A stretch of DNA of 64,000 bases from Ferrimonas pelagia (GCF_039543565.1 NZ_BAABJZ010000107.1:89845-153844), one strand, 5' to 3'; numbered from the stretch's first letter, positions 32,428 through 40,964 are shown. Program-made: numbers and translations. Notes: generated by a model not told the origin, from the sequence alone.

Positions 32428-33294
32428 ATGTCCCAAGATAAGACCAATAAGCCACGGGTATTCATAGCATCTTCTAGCGAGGCGCTGCAGGAGGTTCGTG
32501 CGTTACATGCCAATCTGGAATACGACGCGGAGTTAACGAACTGGACGCACCTCTTTGATTTGTCTCAAACAGCCATCGAGACGCTGGAGACTTTACCTCA
32601 GCGCTTTGACTTTGGAATATTTTTGTTCACTCCCGATGACGTTGTGAAGTTCCGAGATACCGAAGTGAGCAAAGCTAGAGACAACGTGGTTTTCGAGCTT
32701 GGGCTTTTCATTGGGAGTCTTGGGCGCGAGCGATGTTTTATCGTACAACCTCGGGACAGTGATTTGCAGCTTCCATCAGACCTTGCAGGAATAACACCTG
32801 CGACATACAACCCCGACCGAAGTGATGAACTGGAGTCTGAGTTATTTACCGTCTGTGGCAAGCTGGCTAAAGCCATGGCAAAGACCCAGAAGACACGACC
32901 GAAGCGTCAGCTCAAGGTGCCGAACTTAACTTTTGAGTACATAGAAAGCGAGGTTAGTGACCTTGAACATTTAGTTTTGGGGGAACTGCTCACCTCACTC
33001 ACTGAAGACTGTCCCAAGTCTGCATGGGAAATCACTCGGGCGCTTTGCGGCAATGGTCGTCAGGTTCAAGGTTTTAATCCGAACCCGGCACGGTCAAAAC
33101 AGTACAACGAACCAGCGGTTCACCTAGCACTGCTTACGTTATGCAACCTCAACCTTGTATCAAAGAAGTGGCATGAAGACATGCAAGGTAACGAGTACCT
33201 GGGTTTCTTCCTGACAGAGCAGGGGACTGATTACATTCTCGCGAACAAGGCGAAAATTGAGTCCCTGCTGTGTGAAGATGATTGGGCCTTCTAG
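32428..33294 (+). CDS. TIR-like nucleotide-binding effector with a winged-helix-like C-terminal domain
   Basis: 288 residues. Residues 9-150 match the TIR-like nucleotide-binding domain found in Cap12 and PycTIR effectors (PF10137 from memory): RVFIASSSEAL, WTHLFDLSQTAIETLE, FDFGIFLFTPDD, RDNVVFELGLFIGSLGRERCF. E90 in VFELGLF is the likely catalytic glutamate of NAD cleavage. Residues ~165-288 contain alternating helices and a NEYLGFFLTEQGTDYIL end resembling a winged helix. They are not the STING, SAVED or cNMP-binding sensor found in known systems, and no cyclase gene is present. It stands alone on the plus strand between the recombinases, a cargo position, and I infer an anti-phage role by NAD depletion. 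Confidence 0.8.
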   Translation: MSQDKTNKPRVFIASSSEALQEVRALHANLEYDAELTNWTHLFDLSQTAIETLETLPQRFDFGIFLFTPDDVVKFRDTEVSKARDNVVFELGLFIGSLGRERCFIVQPRDSDLQLPSDLAGITPATYNPDRSDELESELFTVCGKLAKAMAKTQKTRPKRQLKVPNLTFEYIESEVSDLEHLVLGELLTSLTEDCPKSAWEITRALCGNGRQVQGFNPNPARSKQYNEPAVHLALLTLCNLNLVSKKWHEDMQGNEYLGFFLTEQGTDYILANKAKIESLLCEDDWAF

Positions 33295-33302
33295 AAAACG
33301 CG

Positions 33303-33342
33303 ACCCGCTGCCAGCTTCCTCAAGTCGATGTTGGTAGCGGGT
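33303..33342. terminator. Hairpin between the convergent TIR-like and integrase genes
   Basis: ACCCGCTGCCA (33303-33313) pairs with TGGTAGCGGGT (33332-33342) with one mismatch. It fills the 50-base gap between the two stops and has no T run, so termination may be weak. Confidence 0.55.
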
Positions 33343-33344
33343 GG

Positions 33345-34751
33345 TTAGTACGGCAGCAACTGTATCTGTTCGCGCATCTGCTCAACCGTGCTGCGCTTCC
33401 GGTAAATCTTCTCTGTGGTTCCCGACTGCTCATGCCCAACGATGTCCTTGATGATGTCGGGGCGTGCGTCAGCACGGTACAGCTCGGTGATAAAGGTGTG
33501 CCGTAGGACGTGAAAGGTCTCGCCAATGGCATCGCGGTATTTATAACTGAACCAACGCACCACGACGTTCCGCTTGGAGTTCAAAGTCCGGCCTTGCACC
33601 TCCGGCCAGAGAGTACGCACCTGCGCATCTTTTCCTGAGAGTTTACTCTGTGCTGTGATAACGCCTTCGACGTACTCGATGAACTCCTGCTCAATCTGCG
33701 GCGGGATAGGGATAGTCCTTCGACTGGTCTCATTCTTGACCTGCTGCCCGTCACCGTCAGTGATGCGAATCGTTCGGGCCTGCAGGTCTACATCGTCAGT
33801 CCTGAGCTGCGCGATTTCACCAACCCTTGCCCCCGTGTACATGCCGAGCAAGGGGATGAACTTCTCGTGCCCTGTGTCGGCGTTGGCAGTGGCTTTCAGC
33901 AGGTTCAGTTCCCGCATATCCAGACTTTTGCGCTGCTTTCCTTTGGCGGCACGGATACGAAGACCATCCCATACGTTCTTGTCGGTGTAATCCTGATTGA
34001 CCATCCAGCGCCAGAATGCACCCATGTTGCTCATCTGCTGGTTCACGGTGCTGGTGCCGAGTGTTTTATCTGGGTCAGCGTCAGCGATGATTTCTTTAAT
34101 GGTCTTGCCGTACCGAATGGACTTTGACCATCCCTGCGGCAGCTGCTGCATTAGGCTCCGGTACTCTCTCGCCAACGCCTTATCAAACACGGTGTTGGCT
34201 TTCAGCGCAGAGAGAAACGTCTTCTCAAACCCAGAGAAGTGATTGTCTTGCTGCACCTGTCCGGTAGTGCTGACACGCCACCGGCCATGCTTGATGTTCT
34301 CCGCTCGATACTCTTTCCAGTGCTTGCGTATGTCTCTGACGGTTAGGCCATGCGGCTGCACAGGAGGCGGTACAGGCACAGGTTCAGCGGGGGCAGGGGA
34401 TTGCTGTGCAATAGGCTCTGGTGTGCTCACGGGTGTGCTGAGTAGTCCAGATAGAACGTCCCCGGTTCCCAGTAAGTTTCGTTTCAGCCGTACGAGTTCA
34501 CGAACGAAACAGGCACGGACAGCTTCTCGCATCTCCTGCGGTGTCTTGTCAGGCATGCCGAGCTTCACCTCGGTAACGATGTGTTCAAGCAAGTGCTTGA
34601 TGTGCTGGGTCGGTTCAATACCGAACTTGCTTAAAGAAATGGCGAATACTATCCCATCAGACAGGTGCGCCTTGATGTAGTCCTTGCTGTTTCTGTGATA
34701 AAGTGCTGACAATTCTAAATACTCTACTGGTACAGTTCTGGTACAGCGCAC
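33345..34751 (-). CDS. Tyrosine integrase of the element
   Basis: Site-specific recombinase that inserts and excises the element at serS. Up to 468 residues. The catalytic set is complete: R309 in YTGARVGEI, H414 and R417 in HVLRHTFITE, H440 in IVGHEQSG and nucleophile Y450 in TTEKIYRK. A core-binding SAM-like domain precedes (~140-260), and a Pro/Ala-rich linker (~105-133) joins an N-terminal region that should contact the arm sites. The first possible start is a GTG at 34751, which lies across the GGTACA arm repeats; the true start may be further in. It ends 50 bases from the TIR-like gene. Confidence 0.93.
   Translation of the reverse strand: MRCTRTVPVEYLELSALYHRNSKDYIKAHLSDGIVFAISLSKFGIEPTQHIKHLLEHIVTEVKLGMPDKTPQEMREAVRACFVRELVRLKRNLLGTGDVLSGLLSTPVSTPEPIAQQSPAPAEPVPVPPPVQPHGLTVRDIRKHWKEYRAENIKHGRWRVSTTGQVQQDNHFSGFEKTFLSALKANTVFDKALAREYRSLMQQLPQGWSKSIRYGKTIKEIIADADPDKTLGTSTVNQQMSNMGAFWRWMVNQDYTDKNVWDGLRIRAAKGKQRKSLDMRELNLLKATANADTGHEKFIPLLGMYTGARVGEIAQLRTDDVDLQARTIRITDGDGQQVKNETSRRTIPIPPQIEQEFIEYVEGVITAQSKLSGKDAQVRTLWPEVQGRTLNSKRNVVVRWFSYKYRDAIGETFHVLRHTFITELYRADARPDIIKDIVGHEQSGTTEKIYRKRSTVEQMREQIQLLPY
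34729..34745 (+). repeat. Two GGTACA sites in 11-bp phase: integrase arm-type sites (right)
   Basis: GGTACA occurs at 34729 and 34740, in the same orientation and with the same 11-bp spacing as the triplet at the left end, and 70 bp from the attR core. They overlap the first codons of the integrase frame, so integrase binding could repress its own gene. Confidence 0.7.
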
Positions 34752-34815
34752 TCCGAATGATTCTTAAATCATCTAAGTGCTTGAAAGGACTACAGTTTTT
34801 CGAACTCAAAGAACT

Positions 34816-34868
34816 AAGAGCGATATGTTAGACAGCAAATTCCTGCGCGCCGAGCTGGCGCAAACTGC
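34816..34868 (+). repeat. attR: serS 5' end at the integrase end of the element
   Basis: Identical to 27449-27486 for the first 38 bases and near-identical to 53. This copy is joined to the full serS gene. Bases left of 34816 are element sequence, so the ribosome-binding region of serS (AAGAG within the repeat) is kept, but everything further upstream has been replaced. Confidence 0.93.
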
Positions 34869-36114
34869 CGAGCGTTTGGCCACCCGTGGCTTCATTCTCG
34901 ATGTATCCCGCCTGACTGATCTGGAAGAGCGTCGTAAGTCGCTGCAGGTTGAAACCGAGCAATTGCAGGCGGAACGTAACAGTCGCTCCAAGTCCATCGG
35001 TAAGGCGAAGGCACAGGGCGAGGATATTGCCCCGCTGCTGGCGGAAGTGTCCGATCTGGGCGATAAGCTGGACGCCCAAAAGGCGGAGCTGGCAGCGTTG
35101 CTGGTCGAGCTGGATGACATTGCGGCCGGTATCCCGAACCTGCCTGATGAGTCGGTTCCTGTGGGCGCAGACGAAGACGAAAACGTTGAAGTTGCCGTTT
35201 GGGGCGAGCCAAAGTCGTATGACTTTGAAGTGAAAGATCATGTTGATCTGGGCGAAGGGGTCAACGGCATTGATTTCGCGATGGCGGCGAAGTTGTCTGG
35301 CGCCCGTTTCGTAGTCATGCGCGGTCAGATCGCGCGGATGCACCGTGCACTGGCGCAATTCATGCTCGATCTGCACACTACCGAGCACGGTTACAGCGAG
35401 ATGTATGTGCCGTATCTGGTTAATCCAGATAGCTTGCGTGGTACCGGTCAGCTGCCAAAATTTGGCGAGGATCTGTTCCACACCCAGCCGCTGTCCGAAG
35501 ACAGCGAGCGGGTGCTGTCCCTGATCCCGACGGCAGAAGTGCCGCTGACCAACTTTGCTCGCGATGAGATCATCGATGAGGCGGATATGCCGGTTAAAAT
35601 GACCGCCCATACGCCGTGTTTCCGCTCAGAGGCGGGCTCCTCAGGTCGCGATACCCGTGGTTTGATCCGTCAGCACCAGTTCGATAAAGTTGAGTTGGTT
35701 CAGCTAGTTAAGCCTGAGGATTCGATGGCGGCGCTGGAAGAGTTGACCGGTCACGCCGAGAAGGTACTGCAGTTGTTAGAGCTGCCTTACCGCAAGGTGG
35801 TTCTGTGTACGGGTGACATGGGCTTTGGCGCCTGCAAAACCTATGATCTGGAAGTTTGGGTACCGAGCCAGAGCAAGTACCGCGAGATCTCTTCGTGCTC
35901 CAACATGGGGGATTTCCAAGCGCGCCGTATGAAGGCCCGCTTCCGTCGCCCTGGCAGCAAGAAGCCCGAGCTGCTGCATACCTTGAATGGTTCTGGTTTG
36001 GCTGTCGGCCGTACCTTGGTGGCCATCCTAGAGAACTATCAGCGTGCCGACGGTACCATTGAGATCCCGCAAGTGCTGCGCCCTTACATGGGCGGTCATA
36101 GCCAGATCGGGTAA
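34825..36114 (+). CDS. serS: Seryl-tRNA synthetase
   Basis: Charges tRNA-Ser and tRNA-Sec. The 429-residue protein is full length: an N-terminal antiparallel coiled coil that grips the long variable arm (residues ~30-105), then the class II core with motif 2 FRSEAGSSGRDTRGLIRQHQF and motif 3 GSGLAVGRTLVAILENYQ. The ATG at 34825 is the ancestral start. The frame is open upstream to a GTG at 34777 inside the element, which would add 16 foreign residues. The normal crcB-serS linkage is broken by the element, so transcription must start within the element's last bases or come from read-through. Confidence 0.97.
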   Translation: MLDSKFLRAELAQTAERLATRGFILDVSRLTDLEERRKSLQVETEQLQAERNSRSKSIGKAKAQGEDIAPLLAEVSDLGDKLDAQKAELAALLVELDDIAAGIPNLPDESVPVGADEDENVEVAVWGEPKSYDFEVKDHVDLGEGVNGIDFAMAAKLSGARFVVMRGQIARMHRALAQFMLDLHTTEHGYSEMYVPYLVNPDSLRGTGQLPKFGEDLFHTQPLSEDSERVLSLIPTAEVPLTNFARDEIIDEADMPVKMTAHTPCFRSEAGSSGRDTRGLIRQHQFDKVELVQLVKPEDSMAALEELTGHAEKVLQLLELPYRKVVLCTGDMGFGACKTYDLEVWVPSQSKYREISSCSNMGDFQARRMKARFRRPGSKKPELLHTLNGSGLAVGRTLVAILENYQRADGTIEIPQVLRPYMGGHSQIG

Positions 36115-36348
36115 GTTTGGCCTGATCGCGGTCGAAGGGTGTGATCTCCGGCCGTCGCGCCAAAACGCGAGATAGACGCTAAGTGCGATAAGAAGCTGGC
36201 TTTCGAGCTGGCTTTTTTGTGCGTATCGCAAAATACTGAGTTGAGTTATGTCCTCACACTATCCTTGTATTCTCAAGGTTTGCTTGCGCCTTAGTGTGGC
36301 TGAGCTAGCCTTTTGGGTAACGGATGTTTTTTGGGGATCTTCGACAAA

Positions 36349-38544
36349 ATGCGCCAGGGACTGTGGCTCATTGTTCTGCTGCTGGGGCTAAATGGATGTG
36401 GCTCAATTCCAACAGAACAAACCGCTTTTACTTATCCCGCCTTGAACGGTGTGTGGCAATTTTCGCCGCTGGTGCACGATCCAACCGATCTGGCGCCCGT
36501 TCAGTCTCATTTTGATGCCAGTCATTGGCCGACGATCACGGTGCCTGGTAACTGGTATCCGCAAGGGTATGATCTCGCCGGCCGTCACTGGTACCGTCGC
36601 GCCTTTACCTTATCCCGCCTGCCAGACTCACCCAGTGAATTGGTGTTTGAGGGGGTGGATTACTCAGCACGGGTTTGGTTAAACGGCCATTTTCTCGGTC
36701 AGCATAGTGGATTCTTTGCGGCGTTTTCTTTCGAGGTATCGACCCAACTTCAACTCGGACAAAACTGGTTGGTGGTTGAAGTGGATAGTCCGTTGGAGCA
36801 GCAGGAGGATAAGGATTGGTCGTTGAATAAGCGGTTGATCAAAGGGGTGTTGAGTCACCATGATACTCGGCCCGGCGGCGCATGGAGTGAACGGGGGCAG
36901 GAGCAAAATACCGGCGGGATCTGGGGTGACGTCCGATTGCAGCCAAAGCCCCCCTTCGATGTGGCTGAGTTGCAGTGGCACAGTCAGGTTAATCAAAAGC
37001 AAACCCGGGCCAGCGTTGAGTTTGTCGTGGCTCAACCGATGAAGGCGCGGGGACAATGGCAGTTGGAGCTGATCTCTGGCTCGGATCGATCGGCTGTCGA
37101 GCGATACGTTTTCCCCGTGGTGACCAATGACGCCGGAGCACGGCTCTCCTTTTCGCTGCCATGGGCAGAACGTCGATTGTGGTGGCCACGTGAAATGGGC
37201 GAGGCGGCACTGTATGAGCTGTCGATCAGCTATGTCGAGGATGGTGTTCGAACCGAGGTGGCCCGCCGGCAGGTGGGCTTCCGAGAGATCTATTATGACG
37301 GCCAACGTGGTCAGTGGTTTATCAATCATCAACGGGTATTTTTACGCGGCACGAATTACATCCCAACCCTCTATCTGGCCAAAGCCAATGAGGCGCTGCT
37401 GGCCCATGATCTGGCGCTGATGGCACAGGCTAATGTCAATATCGTGCGCGTACATGCCATGGTGTTACCGCAACGGTTTTATCGGATGGCGGATCGCCTC
37501 GGCATGATGGTGTGGCAGGATTTTCCGCTGCAATGGGGCTATGTCGACGAGCCGAGCTTTACCCTGGAAGCCCAACGTCAGGCGAGGTTGCTCGTCAGCC
37601 AATTTGGTCATCACCCTTCCGTCGTCACTTGGTCTGGGCACAATGAACCGCCTTGGGATGCGGATTGGATGCAATATGTCTATTCGAATTATCAACCGGA
37701 TCAAAACCGTGCACTGGACGAGCAGTTGTACCTGGCGTTTAAAACGGCGGATCCTAGCCGGCCTGTGTTCGCTGCCTCGTTGACCAAGGAACACCCCTGG
37801 CTTGGCTGGTATAGCGGGAGCTGGCAGGACTATGGTAAGCCGGCAAAGCAGGCGCTTATTACCGAGTACGGGGCGCAGGCATTGCCCGATCTGCCCGTGT
37901 GGGCGGGGGTGGTGGAGCTGACGGACGATCTGAGTTTGCCGGATGACTGGAGCCAATGGGAGTTTCATAACTTTCAGCGTAAGGAAACATTTGAGCTTGC
38001 TGGTGTTTCGGCCGGCAAGAATGTTGCGGAGCTGATTGATAACTCGCAAAAATACCAAGCTCGATTGATCCGCTACGCAGCGGAAAGCTTGCGACGGCAA
38101 AAATACCAACCGGTCGGTGCGATATTCCAGTTTATGTTAGTCGAGCATTGGCCTTCGGCGAATTGGGGGGTGTTGGATCATCGGCGCAACCCCAAACCTG
38201 GATATGAAGCGTTACAGACCGCGTACCAACCTGTGATGCCAAGCATCATGCACGAACAAGCCAGTTTTGCGCCCGAGCAATGGATTGAGCTGCCCGTGTA
38301 TTTGCTCAATGATCTGCACCAAGACTACCTTGACGCTCGGTTAACGTTGCAGCTCTATCAAGGTGAAGACTTGGTGGCGCATCAGGAGCAGCGGGTCGAT
38401 CTCATGGCCGACACCGTGCAGCAACTTGCCGACTTTGCCCCAGAGTCATTGCCAGCAGGACGTTATCAATTGCGGGCCGATCTCTACAGCGCGCAGCAGC
38501 GGCTACTTGGATATTCAAAATTTGAGTTTGAGGTGACACCATGA
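36349..38544 (+). CDS. Exported glycoside hydrolase family 2 protein (probable lipoprotein)
   Basis: 731 residues. The N-terminus is a signal with a lipobox-like LNGC at the cleavage point. A GH2 sugar-binding jelly roll follows (WPTITVPGNWYPQGYDLAGRHWYRR, then VWLNGHFLGQHSGFF), then an immunoglobulin-like domain and a TIM barrel. Candidate catalytic glutamates are E433 in WSGHNEPPWD (acid/base) and E506 in LITEYGAQAL (nucleophile). The family includes beta-mannosidases, beta-galactosidases and beta-glucuronidases; specificity cannot be read. The ATG at 36349 is chosen to give a good signal peptide. It overlaps the GH9 gene by 4 bases, so the two act together. Confidence 0.85.
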   Translation: MRQGLWLIVLLLGLNGCGSIPTEQTAFTYPALNGVWQFSPLVHDPTDLAPVQSHFDASHWPTITVPGNWYPQGYDLAGRHWYRRAFTLSRLPDSPSELVFEGVDYSARVWLNGHFLGQHSGFFAAFSFEVSTQLQLGQNWLVVEVDSPLEQQEDKDWSLNKRLIKGVLSHHDTRPGGAWSERGQEQNTGGIWGDVRLQPKPPFDVAELQWHSQVNQKQTRASVEFVVAQPMKARGQWQLELISGSDRSAVERYVFPVVTNDAGARLSFSLPWAERRLWWPREMGEAALYELSISYVEDGVRTEVARRQVGFREIYYDGQRGQWFINHQRVFLRGTNYIPTLYLAKANEALLAHDLALMAQANVNIVRVHAMVLPQRFYRMADRLGMMVWQDFPLQWGYVDEPSFTLEAQRQARLLVSQFGHHPSVVTWSGHNEPPWDADWMQYVYSNYQPDQNRALDEQLYLAFKTADPSRPVFAASLTKEHPWLGWYSGSWQDYGKPAKQALITEYGAQALPDLPVWAGVVELTDDLSLPDDWSQWEFHNFQRKETFELAGVSAGKNVAELIDNSQKYQARLIRYAAESLRRQKYQPVGAIFQFMLVEHWPSANWGVLDHRRNPKPGYEALQTAYQPVMPSIMHEQASFAPEQWIELPVYLLNDLHQDYLDARLTLQLYQGEDLVAHQEQRVDLMADTVQQLADFAPESLPAGRYQLRADLYSAQQRLLGYSKFEFEVTP

Positions 38545-40205
38545 GACAGAAGTACGTTGTTTTATTGGCCTTGTTAGGCTTCGGTGCGGTTGCCGCCGAT
38601 CCTCCGCCACCGGCGGTTGAGGGGAAGATCGCCGTGAATCAAGCTGGATACGTGCCTGGGGCCCACAATCGATTCTATCCGGAGCATGCTGGCACCATCC
38701 GTCTAGAGCGCGCAGATACTCAGGCAGTGGTGGCTGAGTTTCAGATCGATGAACCGGCCCTTGGTGATGAACTGCCAAATGCTCTAGAGCCGGGTTGGTA
38801 TCGGTTGATCGGGGAGGGGCAGCAGTCGGTTCCTTTCCCTGTCGCGCAGCAGGTGCTGACGAAAACCATTGCAACCTTATTGCGGGCCTATCGCTTTCAA
38901 CATGCGGGTGTGGCGCTGCACGATCCTTATACTGGGTTGATGCGACCGGCAGCCCATTTGCAAGACGGTGTATTGGCGCATGAAGATGAGATCAATCCAC
39001 AAGGAACCGTCATCGACGGCCGGGGCGGGTGGTACGACGCGGGGGATTTTGGCAAATACGTTGCGACGACGGCGATCACCGCGGCACGGCTGATGGATGC
39101 CTCATCCGATCTGGAGTTGGCGGGTTACAGCACGGGTGATGCTGCGATGCCGGAGATGTTGTCAGAGGCACTGATCGGTTTGGACTGGCTTGGCCGGATG
39201 CAGCGCAGCGACGGGGCATTTTATCGCAAGATCGGTGGGGTAGCTTGGCCTCCGTTAGTTTCGCCTCATGAAGATACGCAGACGCGATTTGTTTATGGGA
39301 TCTCGACGCCAGACAGTGCCAAGGCGGTCGCGGCATTGGCCCAGGCCAGTCGAGTATTCAAATTACGGGATCCTCTGCGGTCTGAGCGGTATTTGGCGCA
39401 GGCACAATTGGGCTGGCAGTGGCTTGAGCTACAGCCAGAGCAGATAATCGAGTGGCACGAAGGCGATGACGGCGGCTCAGGCCCCTATATGTATAACCAG
39501 TGGGACACCCAATCGAGCTTAGAGCATGATCGTGATGACCGCTTTTGGGCTGCGGTTGAACTGTACCTGTCGACGAAGCAGTCGAATTATCTGGACTATG
39601 CCAAGCGCAATTTGCCACAGCAGATCGCGATCTTTGAATGGAAGGATCCTTCGGTGCTTGGTTTATGGCACCTCCAGCAAAGTGGCGTGGAGCCGACCTT
39701 GTCGGCGTCGATCCGGCAGCAATTTTTGTCCCATTGTGATGGCTTAATGAAGTTGGGTGCCCAAGCTCCTTTTCAAATCAGTAATCAACGCTTTATCTGG
39801 GGCTCGAATAAGATGGTCGCAGAAGAGGGGGTGCTGTTTAGCTATTGTTATCGTCTAAACAGTGATCCTAACTACCTTGCGATGGCGTGGTCGCAGTGGC
39901 ACTACTTGTTTGGTGCGAATCCGTTTGCGCAAAGCTATGTCACGGGCGTCGGGATCAAGCCGGTAAGGCAACTGCATCATATCTGGGGAAGGGCTGTGGG
40001 TGTCGTTCCACCCGGCATGATGGTCGGCGGTCCGAATCAGGACTCACAAGCCGGATTTGCGCCCAAAGGCGAAGGCATGCATAGCTATATCGACGATGCC
40101 CGAGATTACGCGGTGAATGAGTTTGCTATTGACTACAACGCCTCGGCATTGGGTCTCGCGAGCTTGTTGTATGGCACACAATACCAGCGTCACGCGGCAA
40201 AATGA
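38541..40205 (+). CDS. Exported glycoside hydrolase family 9 (endoglucanase-like) protein
   Basis: 554 residues with a signal peptide ending GAVAA. The N-terminal Ig-like cellulase domain is seen as VNQAGYVPGAHNRFYPEHAG. The (alpha/alpha)6 catalytic domain has the GH9 nucleophile motif GGWYDAGDFGKY (D166, D169) and the acid motif DYAVNEFAIDYNASAL with E527. All catalytic residues expected for GH9 are present. GH9 enzymes cleave beta-1,4-glucans, and in synthase loci often trim the nascent polymer. It overlaps GH2 upstream and the 166-residue gene downstream by 4 bases each. Confidence 0.92.
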   Translation: MRQKYVVLLALLGFGAVAADPPPPAVEGKIAVNQAGYVPGAHNRFYPEHAGTIRLERADTQAVVAEFQIDEPALGDELPNALEPGWYRLIGEGQQSVPFPVAQQVLTKTIATLLRAYRFQHAGVALHDPYTGLMRPAAHLQDGVLAHEDEINPQGTVIDGRGGWYDAGDFGKYVATTAITAARLMDASSDLELAGYSTGDAAMPEMLSEALIGLDWLGRMQRSDGAFYRKIGGVAWPPLVSPHEDTQTRFVYGISTPDSAKAVAALAQASRVFKLRDPLRSERYLAQAQLGWQWLELQPEQIIEWHEGDDGGSGPYMYNQWDTQSSLEHDRDDRFWAAVELYLSTKQSNYLDYAKRNLPQQIAIFEWKDPSVLGLWHLQQSGVEPTLSASIRQQFLSHCDGLMKLGAQAPFQISNQRFIWGSNKMVAEEGVLFSYCYRLNSDPNYLAMAWSQWHYLFGANPFAQSYVTGVGIKPVRQLHHIWGRAVGVVPPGMMVGGPNQDSQAGFAPKGEGMHSYIDDARDYAVNEFAIDYNASALGLASLLYGTQYQRHAAK

Positions 40206-40702
40206 TCCTCCCACTGTTCGTTTCCGGTTTGTTGTGGGGGCTACCGTTAGAGCCGATAGCCGTGGGCAGGCAGGCTTGGGAACAGGGAAGGGTAACAGAC
40301 GCTGCCGAGATTTGGATAAGCGCGGCCGGGCAGGGCGAGTCCGATGCCGTGCTCTTAACGGCACTGGCCGCCATTGCGTGCGATCAAGAGGGGAGGCCTT
40401 GCGCTCAGGGCTATTGGCTCGAGGTGAAGACAGAGATCAGTGCGCTGGGTGTCACTTGGCCAAGTTTTCGTCACCACCTGCACCAAACGTATGTCAGTCA
40501 GCAGCGTTGGTTGAACAATACTGGGAGTGGGCTAAGTCGCTCTGAGCGTCTCGCATGGGATCACATGCAGTGGATGGTGACTGAACTGGAGTTACTTCAG
40601 TTTGATGGACTTCATGAGGGCACCATCGAGGGCAGCGAGGCCGTCAAGGCTGATGATCGGCACACGTATCCCAGGTTTTACCCCGTGCTCGGTGGCTCTT
40701 GA
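40202..40702 (+). CDS. Exported protein of unknown function (166 aa)
   Basis: A probable signal peptide (ILPLFVSGLLWGLPL) is followed by an Ala-rich helical pair resembling a Sel1/TPR-type repeat (AWEQGRVTDAAEIWISAAGQ) with two cysteines about 9 residues apart that could form a disulfide. The C-terminal 40 residues are hydrophilic. It is coupled to GH9 by a 4-base overlap. No family was recognised; the position suggests an accessory of the glycosidases. Confidence 0.6.
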   Translation: MILPLFVSGLLWGLPLEPIAVGRQAWEQGRVTDAAEIWISAAGQGESDAVLLTALAAIACDQEGRPCAQGYWLEVKTEISALGVTWPSFRHHLHQTYVSQQRWLNNTGSGLSRSERLAWDHMQWMVTELELLQFDGLHEGTIEGSEAVKADDRHTYPRFYPVLGGS

Positions 40703-40712
40703 TGCGCCGATG

Positions 40713-40964
40713 TTACGGCGAGGGGCACCCTCCGAGTCTGTCACATCGTCGTGGCGTGCAAAATTCGCTTCGAGGCTGGGCCGCGAGGGAGGCTGAGCGT
40801 TGATTGCGCAGGTTTCCCCAAAGCTCATCACGTGCATTGGTTGTGACGTGGGGTTTCGCGTCACAACAGCATTCGCTGCACTGATGTGCACCAAAAGGCA
40901 TGTGTTGACAGCCAGATAAGATTAAGACGATGGATAACGACAATCCTTTGCCGAGGTGGGTCAT
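40713..40964 (-). CDS. Possible small Cys-rich lipoprotein
   Basis: An 83-residue frame on the opposite strand to its neighbours. It has a convincing lipoprotein signal (SLSIVLILSGC) and a strong GAGGGAG ribosome site eight bases before the ATG. The mature part starts CQHMPFGAHQCSECCCD, with a cluster of four cysteines, then becomes basic. It could bind metal. No family was recognised, and the C-terminal half looks unstructured, so it may be smaller or spurious; the start signals are the main support. Confidence 0.45.
   Translation of the reverse strand: MTHLGKGLSLSIVLILSGCQHMPFGAHQCSECCCDAKPHVTTNARDELWGNLRNQRSASLAAQPRSEFCTPRRCDRLGGCPSP

Larger units (their letters stand above)
27449..34853. 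mobile_element. Integrative element inserted at the 5' end of serS
   Basis: The element is defined by a direct repeat of the serS start: 27449-27486 and 34816-34853 are identical over 38 bp, and the match continues to 53 bp with two synonymous changes. A complete tyrosine integrase is encoded at the right end, next to attR. Paired GGTACA arm sites lie about 70 bp inside each end. The content is a serine recombinase, a helix-turn-helix protein, six small coupled genes, a TIR-like gene and a small membrane protein. No conjugation, capsid or packaging genes are visible, so it would need a helper to move between cells. Excision would remove 7367 bp and restore crcB-serS. Confidence 0.93.

Noticed and set aside
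32428..33294. CBASS or Pycsar operon
   Set aside because: The TIR-like domain fits, but there is no nucleotide cyclase, E2/JAB or other partner gene within the element.
34777..34824. Extended SerS start at GTG 34777
   Set aside because: The 16 extra codons come from the element, have no homology to SerRS, and the ancestral ATG with its AAGAG site is preserved inside the att repeat.
27449..34853. Prophage or conjugative element
   Set aside because: No capsid, terminase, tail, lysis, relaxase or secretion genes are visible; only integration, regulation and unknown small genes.
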